This document shows, piece after piece, positions 1 through 6,932 of a stretch of 20,754 nt of DNA. The stretch comes from UBA1149 sp963579235. Its GTDB lineage: Bacteria > Desulfobacterota > Binatia > UBA1149. The stretch's first letter is position 1; each line of letters opens with the position of its first letter. The stretch lies in the NCBI GenBank assembly GCA_963579235.1, contig CAUZFM010000047.1, positions 1-20,754 on the forward strand, read 5' to 3'. The notes beneath the pieces were generated by a model. The model searched no databases. It worked only from the letters and a program-made list of their open reading frames with translations, and was not told the origin of the DNA. The translations under genes and the position numbers were made by a program.

Positions 1-520
1 TGTTGTCGCTGCACTGGCTGAAGCGGGCGAGGTAACACGCGCCAGCGCTGTCGGTGATCTGCATCGTGACGGGCAACGCCAGCGGTGCGGTCAGCAGGTC
101 GATTATCCCCTGCTTGCCCCTGAGCTTGAACAGGTTGCTCTTGCTGATGATTTTCTGGACGCCGTCTATGGGCGAGGGATCGTCCTTGTCCTTGTACTTC
201 CATATGCGAAGCGGCGTACCCCCGCTGCGCCAGGCCGCCGCCGAGACCGGGCCATAACCAAGCGAGGCCAGCACCGTGCCGGCGGCCACCATCTCTATGG
301 TAGTAGTGCCGACGGTCGGGTCGGCGATAAGAAATTCGACCGACTTATCCTTGGCCTTCCAGCTGAGCTTACTTCGCGAGTTGCCAGCGGCCGGTTTGAT
401 CTTGAGTTTACCACCATCGATGGCCGTACACTGGGCCCCCGCCTGCCCGCTCGTCGCCGGTACTAACAAGGCCGCACAGAGCAGACTCGCGGCACAGCAG
501 TTGAGCCTGTTGAAATTCAC
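1..520 (-). CDS. Secreted protein, N-terminal part (runs off left edge)
   Basis: The minus strand is open from a GTG at 520 to the window edge (173 codons, no stop). A GGAG lies 10 bases upstream (531-534). The N-terminus is a Sec signal peptide: MNFNRLNCCAASLLC, a hydrophobic stretch AALLVPA, and a likely cleavage after SGQAGA before a Cys. The mature part is polar and Lys-rich (GGKLKIKPAAG, WKYKDKDDPSP, FKLRGKQGI) and ends at the edge with VTMQITDSAGACYLARF. I remember similar exported proteins of unknown function from uncultured Binatota and deltaproteobacteria, with KxKDK stretches and a C-terminal VxVQ...C...F strand; this is recollection, not a search result. An in-frame ATG at 544 is a weaker start because it has no ribosome binding site. 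The function is unknown. The right-edge protein (20595-20754) has a similar C-terminal pattern. Confidence 0.7.
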   Translation of the reverse strand, partial: MNFNRLNCCAASLLCAALLVPATSGQAGAQCTAIDGGKLKIKPAAGNSRSKLSWKAKDKSVEFLIADPTVGTTTIEMVAAGTVLASLGYGPVSAAAWRSGGTPLRIWKYKDKDDPSPIDGVQKIISKSNLFKLRGKQGIIDLLTAPLALPVTMQITDSAGACYLARFSQCSDN

Positions 521-671
521 GATTGATTCACTCCAGGAGACCATTTTTCTGCCGGGCGGCTGATAGCAAAAAAAAAGAACCCTCTATGTTTGTACCGGAC
601 AGGACCGCCGTTCGTCAACATTCAGTTGCCGAGCCTCTGTATTCCAGGGCCAGAAAGTCCGATCGAAGGCC

Positions 672-1796
672 TCAGCCAGCGAGCAGGCTGTCGGCCAGGC
701 GCTGCCGTTCCAGCTGAGCGTCACCGAGCAGCACCGACTGGGAACGAGCGCGCCTGTAATAGTGGTGAGCGGAATGCTCCCAGGTAAAACCCATGCCACC
801 GTGCAGGTGGATGAGGTCAGCAGCCGTTCGCGCAAAAGCATCGCAGCACATAGACCTGGCCAGGGGCGCGGCCTCGACAAGTTCAGCGTCGTTCTCGTCG
901 GCAGCCCACCATGCCCAGTAGGCCGCCGAGCGGGCGAGTTCCAGGTACAAGCGGCCATCTGCCAAGCGATGCTTGACTGCCTGGAAGCTGCCGATGGTGC
1001 GCGAAAACTGCATGCGTTCCTTGGCCCAGGCGATGGCCTGCTCCTGGCACGCCTCGGCAGCACCTACCTGCTCGGCGGTCATCGCCGCGCGCGCGCGGTC
1101 GAGAGCCCTCGCGGTTAACTCTTTGCCACTGGCCAGGGCCAGGCGCCGGGCGGGAACAGCAGACAAGACCAGGTCACCCACCGAGCGGGTCAAATCAAGG
1201 CTGCTGGTCTGCTTGATCGTCAAGCCCCGGGCGTCCGACGCCACTGCAAACAAAACGGCGTCGCCTTCGTGATCGGCCCACAGCAACAGCAGGTCGGATT
1301 GGGCCGCGAAGGGAACGTGCGCACAGCTGCCGTCGATCTGCCAGCCGCCGGCCTGGCCCGGCCGAGCCTCGAGCGTCGGCAGTTTGCCATCAGCCACCGC
1401 CAGGTAACCGGCCACATCGACCGTGGCCAGCTGTTCACCGGCCGCCATGGGTGGCAGAAGCTCGGACTGGGCTTCTTCGTCGGCCAGCTCCAAAAGCAGG
1501 CCCGTTGCGAGGCAGGCCGAGGTCCACAGTGGACCGCCCGCCAACTGCCGACCGAGTTCTTCCAACGCGATGCCCATCTCAAGATAGCCAAAACCCGAGC
1601 CACCCAGTCGCTCAGGCACGAGCAGGCCAGCAAGACCGAGCTCGGCGCTCGCCTGTTGCCAGGCCTGCCAGTCGAAGGCTTCGCCGTCGTCTGCGCCCGC
1701 GAGCGTGCTCACGCCTTCGAGCGACCAGCGCTGCTCGGCAAAACGCCGCACGATTTCGCGGAACTGCTCCTGCTCTTCGCTGAAACCGAAATTCAT
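672..1796 (-). CDS. Acyl-CoA dehydrogenase, small-subunit type (FadE pair partner)
   Basis: A 374-residue flavoprotein of the acyl-CoA dehydrogenase superfamily, which oxidises acyl-CoA to enoyl-CoA. The N-terminal helical domain starts MNFGFSEEQEQFREIVRRF. The C-terminal helical domain carries REQ-like packing at AWAKERMQFSRTIGSFQAVKH and the LHGGMGFTWEHSAHHYYRR block seen in this family. The middle beta domain is poor in the usual flavin motif (GSCAHVPFAAQSDLLLL instead of a GxKxWIT type). I see no Glu at the canonical YEG site, where the protein reads SVLLGDAQLE. Together with the other dehydrogenase 19 bases upstream on the same strand, this is the arrangement of two-gene FadE enzymes such as those of actinobacterial steroid side-chain oxidation, where the two chains form an alpha2beta2 tetramer with one active site per pair. 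This chain is therefore probably the non-catalytic half. The substrate cannot be read from the sequence. Confidence 0.9.
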   Translation of the reverse strand: MNFGFSEEQEQFREIVRRFAEQRWSLEGVSTLAGADDGEAFDWQAWQQASAELGLAGLLVPERLGGSGFGYLEMGIALEELGRQLAGGPLWTSACLATGLLLELADEEAQSELLPPMAAGEQLATVDVAGYLAVADGKLPTLEARPGQAGGWQIDGSCAHVPFAAQSDLLLLWADHEGDAVLFAVASDARGLTIKQTSSLDLTRSVGDLVLSAVPARRLALASGKELTARALDRARAAMTAEQVGAAEACQEQAIAWAKERMQFSRTIGSFQAVKHRLADGRLYLELARSAAYWAWWAADENDAELVEAAPLARSMCCDAFARTAADLIHLHGGMGFTWEHSAHHYYRRARSQSVLLGDAQLERQRLADSLLAG

Positions 1797-1815
1797 CCTG
1801 CTGTATTCCGGCCGT

Positions 1816-3006
1816 TCATGATCCGGCCGGTAGATCCTCGAAGGGCGTGTCGGCCCACGGGTCTTCTTCGCGCGGCAGGCCCAGCACCTGCTCGGCGATT
1901 ATGTTGCGCTGTACTTCGTCGGTGCCGCCGCCAATGCGCAGGCCAGGAGCAAAATAAAAGCGGTGCTGGGCTTCGCCCTCACCCGTGAGTGCCGCCCTGC
2001 CCTCGGCTCGCATCATGACGTCGGCCGCGCTTTCAAAAATTTCAGCGATCGCCAGTTTCATGACCGACGCCTCGGCCGTGGGATCTTCGCCCCGGCCGAG
2101 CTTGGTATTGACGCGCGCGTTGAGCAACTCGAGACTGCGCGACCAGGCGTAGAGCCCAGCGAGTCGATCGCGCAACAACTGGTCGGGTACGGGGGTGTTC
2201 TCGCGCAAGTGGGCCAGCACCTCGCCAAAGCTGAACATGCGAGAGGCCGAGCCGATGGACATGCGCTCGTGCAACAGCGTGGTACGGGCTATCGGCCAGC
2301 CCTGCCCCTGTTCGCCCAGGCGGTTGGCATCGGGTATGCGCACGTCGTCGAGAAAAACTTCGTTGAAGTGAGCGCCACCACTCATGTCGCGCAAAGGGCG
2401 TACTTCGATGCCGGGTGTTTTCATGTCGACGAGAAAATAGCTCAGGCCCTTGCGCTTGGGCAGCGAGGGGTCGGTGCGCGCGATGATGAATCCCCAGTCA
2501 GCGTGGTCGGCAAAGGTCGACCATACTTTCTGACCGTTGATGACCCACTGGTCCCCGTCGCGCTCGGCACGGGTACGCAGGCCGGCCAGGTCGCTGCCAG
2601 CAGAGGGTTCGCTGAAGAGCTGGCACCACATGAGCTCACCCCTGAGCGTCGGTTCGAGAAAACGGCTTTTCTGCTCGTCGTTGCCGTAAGCGATGATGGT
2701 GGGTCCGGCCATCGCGATGCCACCCATCAGCGTTGTTTCGGTGATCCCGGCCCGCGCGAGCTCCTCGTTCCACACCACCTGCTCGATGGGACCCAGGCCG
2801 CGGCCGCCGTACTGTTCGGGCCACATGATAGCGCCCCAACCGGCTTCGGCCAGTAGGCGCTGCCAGCGTCTCGACGCGGCCACCACCGCCTCATGGTCGG
2901 CATCGGGGCCGGTATTGGCACCCTCCTGGGCAGCAGAGTTGTCAGCCAGAAAAGCACGCGCATCTGCCCGAAATGCTGCCTCCAGTGGGCTGTCATTGAA
3001 GTCCAC
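1816..3006 (-). CDS. Acyl-CoA dehydrogenase, catalytic-subunit type (FadE)
   Basis: An acyl-CoA dehydrogenase of 396 residues from the GTG at 3006 (MDFNDSPLEAAFRADARAFL, the usual family N-terminus); a TTG at 3042 would add 12 atypical residues and would put the palindrome at 3015-3028 inside the gene. Numbering from the TTG, the flavin and substrate motifs are WCQLFSEPSAGSDLAGL (139-155), WVINGQKVWST (166-176) and IGGGTDEVQRNIIAEQVLGL (370-389). The canonical YEG glutamate is replaced by Gly (GGGTDE). A Glu in LLHERMSIG (residue 259) sits where isovaleryl-CoA-dehydrogenase-type and FadE-pair enzymes keep their base, so this chain is the likely catalytic half of a pair with the 672-1796 product. 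I see no purine-rich ribosome site before the GTG, so a leaderless transcript is possible. Confidence 0.92.
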   Translation of the reverse strand: MDFNDSPLEAAFRADARAFLADNSAAQEGANTGPDADHEAVVAASRRWQRLLAEAGWGAIMWPEQYGGRGLGPIEQVVWNEELARAGITETTLMGGIAMAGPTIIAYGNDEQKSRFLEPTLRGELMWCQLFSEPSAGSDLAGLRTRAERDGDQWVINGQKVWSTFADHADWGFIIARTDPSLPKRKGLSYFLVDMKTPGIEVRPLRDMSGGAHFNEVFLDDVRIPDANRLGEQGQGWPIARTTLLHERMSIGSASRMFSFGEVLAHLRENTPVPDQLLRDRLAGLYAWSRSLELLNARVNTKLGRGEDPTAEASVMKLAIAEIFESAADVMMRAEGRAALTGEGEAQHRFYFAPGLRIGGGTDEVQRNIIAEQVLGLPREEDPWADTPFEDLPAGS

Positions 3007-3014
3007 CGCCCGAC

Positions 3015-3028
3015 TAGAACACGTTCTA
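3015..3028. promoter_or_regulatory. KstR-like 14-bp operator palindrome
   Basis: TAGAACACGTTCTA is an inverted repeat with perfect 6-bp arms (TAGAAC / GTTCTA) around a 2-bp centre. It matches every fixed base of TnnAACnnGTTnnA, the published binding motif of the TetR-family repressor KstR, which controls cholesterol catabolism in mycobacteria and rhodococci. It lies in the only divergent promoter of the acyl-CoA gene island: 8 bases before the minus-strand dehydrogenase start (3006) and about 76 bases before the plus-strand one (3105). One site could therefore control both directions. No TetR-family gene is present in the window, so the regulator itself is not seen. Confidence 0.65.
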
Positions 3029-3104
3029 TTTCCCAACGCCAAAACGAGGAACGTCGGCGCCCCTCCCTTGACCGAGCTGAGGCGGGCAGACAGGTTGCTT
3101 GGCT

Positions 3105-4331
3105 ATGGCCATTGATTTCAGCTTCCCACCCGAGATTGAAAAACTTCGTGAACGCGTGCGCGAGTACATCGAAGACGTCGTGCTTCCCGCCGAGCGAGAG
3201 ATAGAGGAATCGGGCGAGGCCCGTGATGTGCTCATAGGAGGTGTCAAAAAAATGCGCCGCGAGGCCCGCGAGCGCAGCCTCTGGTTGCCGCACATGCCCG
3301 AGGAATACGGCGGCATGGGCCTGGGACACGTTGCCATGGCGGCGGTGTCGGCCGAGGCCGCGCGCGCGCGCTTCGGGCCCTTTGCCTTGAATGCCCAGGC
3401 GCCCGACGAGGGCAACATGCACACCCTGCTGCACTGGGCCACCGACGAGCAGAAAGAAAAATACCTGCGCCCTCTGTGCGACGGTCGCATCCGCTCCTGC
3501 TTTGCGATGACCGAGCCCGAGGTTGCCGGCAGCGACCCCTCCCTCATCCAGACCCGCGCCCAGCTGGAGGGCGACCAGTGGGTCATCAACGGGCACAAGT
3601 GGTTCATCTCAGGGGCCAACCGCGCCTCCTTTGCCATTCTCATTGCCCGTACCGAGGACGAGCCCGACGACCCGCGAGCGGCAAATTCGGCTTTTCTCGT
3701 TGACCTGCCAATGGACGGCTGGGAAGAAGTGCGCGATATCGAGACCATGTCGGGAGGCCACAACCACTGCGAAATACGATTGGATAACCTGCGCCTGCCC
3801 CGCGAAGCCATCCTCGGTGGCCGCGGCGACGGGCACCGGCTGGGCCAGTACCGCCTGGGACCGGCCCGACTGGCCCACTGCATGCGTTGGCTGGCGCAAG
3901 CCGAACAAGCGCTTGAGATGATGGTGGAGCGCGCGGGAACCCGCTACGCGCACGGCAGCTACCTGTCCGAGAAACAGGGCATACAGTGGATGATTTCTGA
4001 CTCCACCATCGAGCTCTACCAGGCCAAGCTGATGATCCTGCACACAGCCTACCTCATTGACAGCGGCGCCGATTTCAAGAGCGAGTCCTCGATGACCAAG
4101 TACTTCGTAGCCACGATACTGGGGCAGATCATCGACCGCGCCATACAGGTACACGGCGCCCTGGGCTACTCGACGGATACGCCGCTGGCCAAGATGTCGC
4201 AACAAGCGCGCTGGGCGCGTTTTGCTGACGGTGCCGACGAGGTACACCGTTGGCGCATTGCACTGCGCACCCTGGAAAGCTGGAAGCGCGACGGCAACCT
4301 CAAGACAGCCACCGGTAACCTGCCGCTGTAA
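3105..4331 (+). CDS. Acyl-CoA dehydrogenase, ACAD10/11-like
   Basis: A 408-residue acyl-CoA dehydrogenase from the ATG at 3105 (MAIDFSFPPEIEKLRERVREY); a TTG two codons upstream is less likely. The flavin-side motifs are CFAMTEPEVAGSDPS (132-146), WVINGHKWFISGA (159-171) and MSGGHNHCEI (215-224), and the C-terminal block reads QVHGALGYSTDTPLAKM (348-364). The catalytic region reads ARFADGADEVHRW, so Asp375 stands where ordinary enzymes have the Glu of YEG. That Asp-type ending with DEVH is characteristic of the ACAD10/11 branch, which acts on branched or hydroxylated acyl-CoAs; the substrate here is not known. It is the first gene of a plus-strand pair with the crotonase 17 bases downstream and diverges from the FadE pair across the palindrome at 3015-3028. 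Confidence 0.93.
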   Translation: MAIDFSFPPEIEKLRERVREYIEDVVLPAEREIEESGEARDVLIGGVKKMRREARERSLWLPHMPEEYGGMGLGHVAMAAVSAEAARARFGPFALNAQAPDEGNMHTLLHWATDEQKEKYLRPLCDGRIRSCFAMTEPEVAGSDPSLIQTRAQLEGDQWVINGHKWFISGANRASFAILIARTEDEPDDPRAANSAFLVDLPMDGWEEVRDIETMSGGHNHCEIRLDNLRLPREAILGGRGDGHRLGQYRLGPARLAHCMRWLAQAEQALEMMVERAGTRYAHGSYLSEKQGIQWMISDSTIELYQAKLMILHTAYLIDSGADFKSESSMTKYFVATILGQIIDRAIQVHGALGYSTDTPLAKMSQQARWARFADGADEVHRWRIALRTLESWKRDGNLKTATGNLPL

Positions 4332-4348
4332 GCGAGGGAGAACCAGAC

Positions 4349-5140
4349 ATGCCTACCGTGATAGAGAAACTAGAAGGCGGCGTGCTGCTGCTCACGCTCA
4401 ACCGCCCCGAGGCAAAGAACGCCTTTAACGCCGAGCAGTGGCGCGAAGCCCGCTTGTCCTTGCAGGGGGCGATGGCCAACGATGCGGTACGAGTGGTCGT
4501 GGTCACCGGCGCAGGCGGTGCCTTTACCGCCGGCCAGGACCTGGGCGAAATGGGCGCCATCGACACATCGGACGCGTCGGCTGAGAACGGCTTCTCGCTG
4601 TTCATGGACGCGCTGGTGGATTTCGACAAACCCTTGGTCGCGGCCGTCAACGGTGTCGGCGTGGGCATCGGGCTTACCATGTTGCTGTACTGCGACTACG
4701 TTTACATGTCGTGCGACGCGCGCCTGCGCGCGCCCTTCATCACCCTGGGCGTTGTGCCCGAAGCAGCCAGCAGTTACCTGCTACCGGTGGTCTGCGGATG
4801 GCGAGCGGCGGTCGACCTGCTCTTTGAATCCGATTTCATTGACGCCGACCGCGCCCTGGAACTAAACCTCGCCACCCAGCTGTGCCAGCCCGAACAGGTG
4901 CTCGGGATGGCGCTCGAGCGGGCGGCCCGACTCGCGGCTAAACCGCTGGGTTCACTGCGCCACACCAAGCGATTGCTCATCGCCTCGCGCAACGAACAGG
5001 TCGTTTCCGCGCGCCGCCGTGAAGACAAGGCTTTCATGGGCCGCATAGGCAGCCCGGAAAACATGGAGGCCATAACGGCCTTCTTCGAAAAGCGCGCGCC
5101 GGACTTCAACGGCGTTCCGCCCCACGACAAGGGCGAGTAA
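4349..5140 (+). CDS. Crotonase-family enoyl-CoA hydratase/isomerase
   Basis: A 263-residue crotonase starting at an ATG with GGGAG 9 bases upstream. The two oxyanion-hole segments are clear: GAGGAFTAGQDL (54-65) and NGVGVGIGLTML (101-112). The catalytic positions are informative. The first hydratase glutamate (PE-I in classical enoyl-CoA hydratase) is Phe here (APFITLG, 128-134), whereas Glu138 of LGVVPEAASSYLLP is present at the position used by delta3,delta2-enoyl-CoA isomerases and PaaG-type enzymes. This favours isomerase chemistry over simple hydration, although the family is too versatile to be certain. The 17-base gap to the upstream dehydrogenase indicates co-transcription. The gene converges with the acyl-CoA synthetase, with 6 bases between stop codons. 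Confidence 0.92.
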   Translation: MPTVIEKLEGGVLLLTLNRPEAKNAFNAEQWREARLSLQGAMANDAVRVVVVTGAGGAFTAGQDLGEMGAIDTSDASAENGFSLFMDALVDFDKPLVAAVNGVGVGIGLTMLLYCDYVYMSCDARLRAPFITLGVVPEAASSYLLPVVCGWRAAVDLLFESDFIDADRALELNLATQLCQPEQVLGMALERAARLAAKPLGSLRHTKRLLIASRNEQVVSARRREDKAFMGRIGSPENMEAITAFFEKRAPDFNGVPPHDKGE

Positions 5141-5146
5141 ATTCCC

Positions 5147-6778
5147 CTATTCGACCTGCTCGCGGGCCCAGCGATAGTCGGCCTTGCCACTGGGGCTGCG
5201 CTGGATCTCTTCGCGAAACACGAAGGCCTTGGGCAGTTTGTAGCGCGCCACGTGCAGGGCGGCTTCCGCCAGGAGTTCTGTTTCGCCGGCCGTTGCGCCG
5301 TCGCGGAGACGGACGACAGCCACCACTTCCTGGCCCCAACGGTCGCTGGGACGGCCCGCCACCACGGTGTCGTAAACGTCGGGGTGGTGCTTGAGCGCGG
5401 CTTCGACCTCCTCGGCAAAGATTTTTTCGCCACCCGAGTTAATGGTCACCGAGTCTCGCCCGAGCACCTCGATGATACCCCCCTCGCGCCAGCGCGCGCG
5501 GTCGCCCGGCACCGAGTAACGCACGCCGTCGATCAGCGGAAAAGTACGCGCGGTCTTCTCGGCGTCGTCGAGGTACCCCAGCGGCACCCGCCCGGTCTGC
5601 GCAAACCAGCCGGTCTCGTCGTCACCCGGCTTGAGCACGCGCGACAGGTCTTCGGACACCACACAGGAACCCGGCGCGGGCAGAAAATCTCCCGTCGTCA
5701 CGCCACTGTCACGACTGCTGGGGTTGCTCCCCTGCATGCCGGTCTCCGATGAGCCGATGGAGTCCATTATGGTTGCGTGTGGCACCAGCTCGAGCAGCGC
5801 CTCCTTGTTGTCGGTCGAAAGCGGAGCCCCACCCGAGCCGATAATCATCAGCCCGGAAAGGTCGTAGTCGCCGCGCTTGATCTCATCGATCAGCGGGCGG
5901 GCGAACGCGTCGCCGACCATCGAGAACGAAACGCATTTTTCGCGCACAAGGGTCGAGAGAAAATCAGCGGGGTCGAGCTTCTCTACCACTTCGGGAATGA
6001 CCAGGGTGGCGCCCATGCACATCATCAGAAAACTCGCCCACTGGGCTGCTCCGTGCATGAGTGGCGGCCCCACAACCGCCGAAAAAGGAGCCGACCCCGC
6101 GGCTTGTTTGAACAACGCCTCGATCGACTCGAGCTCAACGCCATCGATACCGCGACCGCCCATGGCAGCGATAAAAACATCGGCCGACCGCCACAGCACG
6201 CCCTTGGGCATCCCGGTAGTACCTCCGGTGTAGAGCACGTAAAGATCATCGGGAGAGGGTTCCACCGAGTCGGGTAAGGCGGGTGCCGAGGCCAGCACCT
6301 CTTCGTAGTCCACCGCCCCGGGAAGCAGCTCGTTTCCCGATTCATCGGCCACCTGGATGAGCAGCTCGACTTTTGGTAGCAGGTCGCGAACCGCGGCCAC
6401 CTGCGGCGCGAACACCGCATTGTATATGATCGCGCGCGCTCCGCTGTTGGCGAACAGGTACTGCAACTCCTCTTCGACGTAGCGGTAGTTGACGTTGAGC
6501 GAAGCCGCCCGCGTGTACCAACAGCCGAGCATGCCCTCGAGGTACTCGTTGCCATTGTAGAGATACAGGCCCACGTGGTCCTGCCCCGACTCGTGGCCAG
6601 CCAGTCCATCACGCTCACTGTGGCAGCCCAACCCACGCGAGTGCAGATAACCTGCCAATCGTCGCGAACGCTCGTGGACCTGCGAATAAGTCAGCCGGCG
6701 ATCGCGCCAGACCAGCAGCTCGCGGTCGGGCATGGCTGAAGCAAGGGTGTCAAAAACCTGAGCAAACGAAAATTCCAT
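5147..6778 (-). CDS. AMP-forming acyl-CoA synthetase (FadD19-like)
   Basis: A 543-residue ANL-superfamily ligase that would activate a carboxylic acid to its CoA thioester through an acyl-adenylate. The P-loop motif is LYTGGTTGMPKGVLWR (182-197). The adenine-site segment reads MDSIGSSETGMQG (338-350), the hinge region YSVPGDRARW (421-430), the A8 loop GRDSVTINSGGEKIF (440-454), and the catalytic lysine is Lys532 in RSPSGKADYRWA. The GMPKGVLWR form, with Trp-Arg after the P-loop, is what I associate with the FadD17/FadD19 group that acts on steroid side chains; the substrate is inference. The ATG at 6778 has no clear Shine-Dalgarno sequence, but the N-terminus MEFSFAQVFDTLASAMPDRELL is typical. 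A half-site GTTCTA of the 3015 palindrome occurs at 6785-6790, only 7 bases before the start; a single half-site is weak evidence. Confidence 0.93.
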   Translation of the reverse strand: MEFSFAQVFDTLASAMPDRELLVWRDRRLTYSQVHERSRRLAGYLHSRGLGCHSERDGLAGHESGQDHVGLYLYNGNEYLEGMLGCWYTRAASLNVNYRYVEEELQYLFANSGARAIIYNAVFAPQVAAVRDLLPKVELLIQVADESGNELLPGAVDYEEVLASAPALPDSVEPSPDDLYVLYTGGTTGMPKGVLWRSADVFIAAMGGRGIDGVELESIEALFKQAAGSAPFSAVVGPPLMHGAAQWASFLMMCMGATLVIPEVVEKLDPADFLSTLVREKCVSFSMVGDAFARPLIDEIKRGDYDLSGLMIIGSGGAPLSTDNKEALLELVPHATIMDSIGSSETGMQGSNPSSRDSGVTTGDFLPAPGSCVVSEDLSRVLKPGDDETGWFAQTGRVPLGYLDDAEKTARTFPLIDGVRYSVPGDRARWREGGIIEVLGRDSVTINSGGEKIFAEEVEAALKHHPDVYDTVVAGRPSDRWGQEVVAVVRLRDGATAGETELLAEAALHVARYKLPKAFVFREEIQRSPSGKADYRWAREQVE

Positions 6779-6832
6779 GCGGCAGTTCTAACAGACCGCA
6801 TTCCTCATGCCACCTCGCCCCGCGGGCGAAGC

Positions 6833-6869
6833 AAAGAAAAACCCCGGGTTCCACGAGGGAACCCGGGGT
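6833..6869 (-). terminator. Rho-independent terminator of the CARDB gene
   Basis: A perfect 12-bp inverted repeat, ACCCCGGGTTCC (6841-6852) and GGAACCCGGGGT (6858-6869), encloses a 5-base loop. Read on the minus strand the stem is followed directly by TTTTCTTTGC (6840-6831), which gives a classical intrinsic terminator about 64 bases after the stop of the 6933-7754 gene. On the plus strand there is no T tract. Confidence 0.8.
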
Positions 6870-6873
6870 ATCC

Positions 6874-6918
6874 GTGGCCGGGGAGAGGCCACGTGGCCGG
6901 CAGGGGGAGTTACCGGCC
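6874..6918. repeat. Two further hairpins between gene stop and terminator
   Basis: GTGGCC (6874-6879) pairs with GGCCAC (6887-6892) over a 7-base loop, and GGCCGG (6895-6900) pairs with CCGGCC (6913-6918) over a 12-base loop. Together with the terminator stem at 6841-6869 this makes three successive stems in the 3' untranslated region of the minus-strand gene. They may protect the mRNA end, or may simply reflect the high GC content. Confidence 0.45.
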
Positions 6919-6932
6919 GGGGTCAGCCTATT

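Noticed and set aside
126..139. Second KstR-like site TTGAACAGGTTGCT
   Set aside because: The last fixed base is T instead of A, the arms are not inverted repeats beyond AAC/GTT, and it lies within the coding sequence of the left-edge protein.
568..576. Run of nine A (T9 on the minus strand) about 95 bases after the stop of the 672-1796 gene, as a terminator
   Set aside because: No convincing stem precedes the T run on the minus strand; only GAAC/GTTC with a very long loop can be drawn.
1269..1988. Plus-strand ORF of about 240 codons across the dehydrogenase pair
   Set aside because: It is antisense to two confidently identified dehydrogenases and has no ribosome site or recognisable motif.
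6785..6790. GTTCTA before the acyl-CoA synthetase start as a regulator site
   Set aside because: Only one half-site is present; the facing half does not match, so chance is likely.
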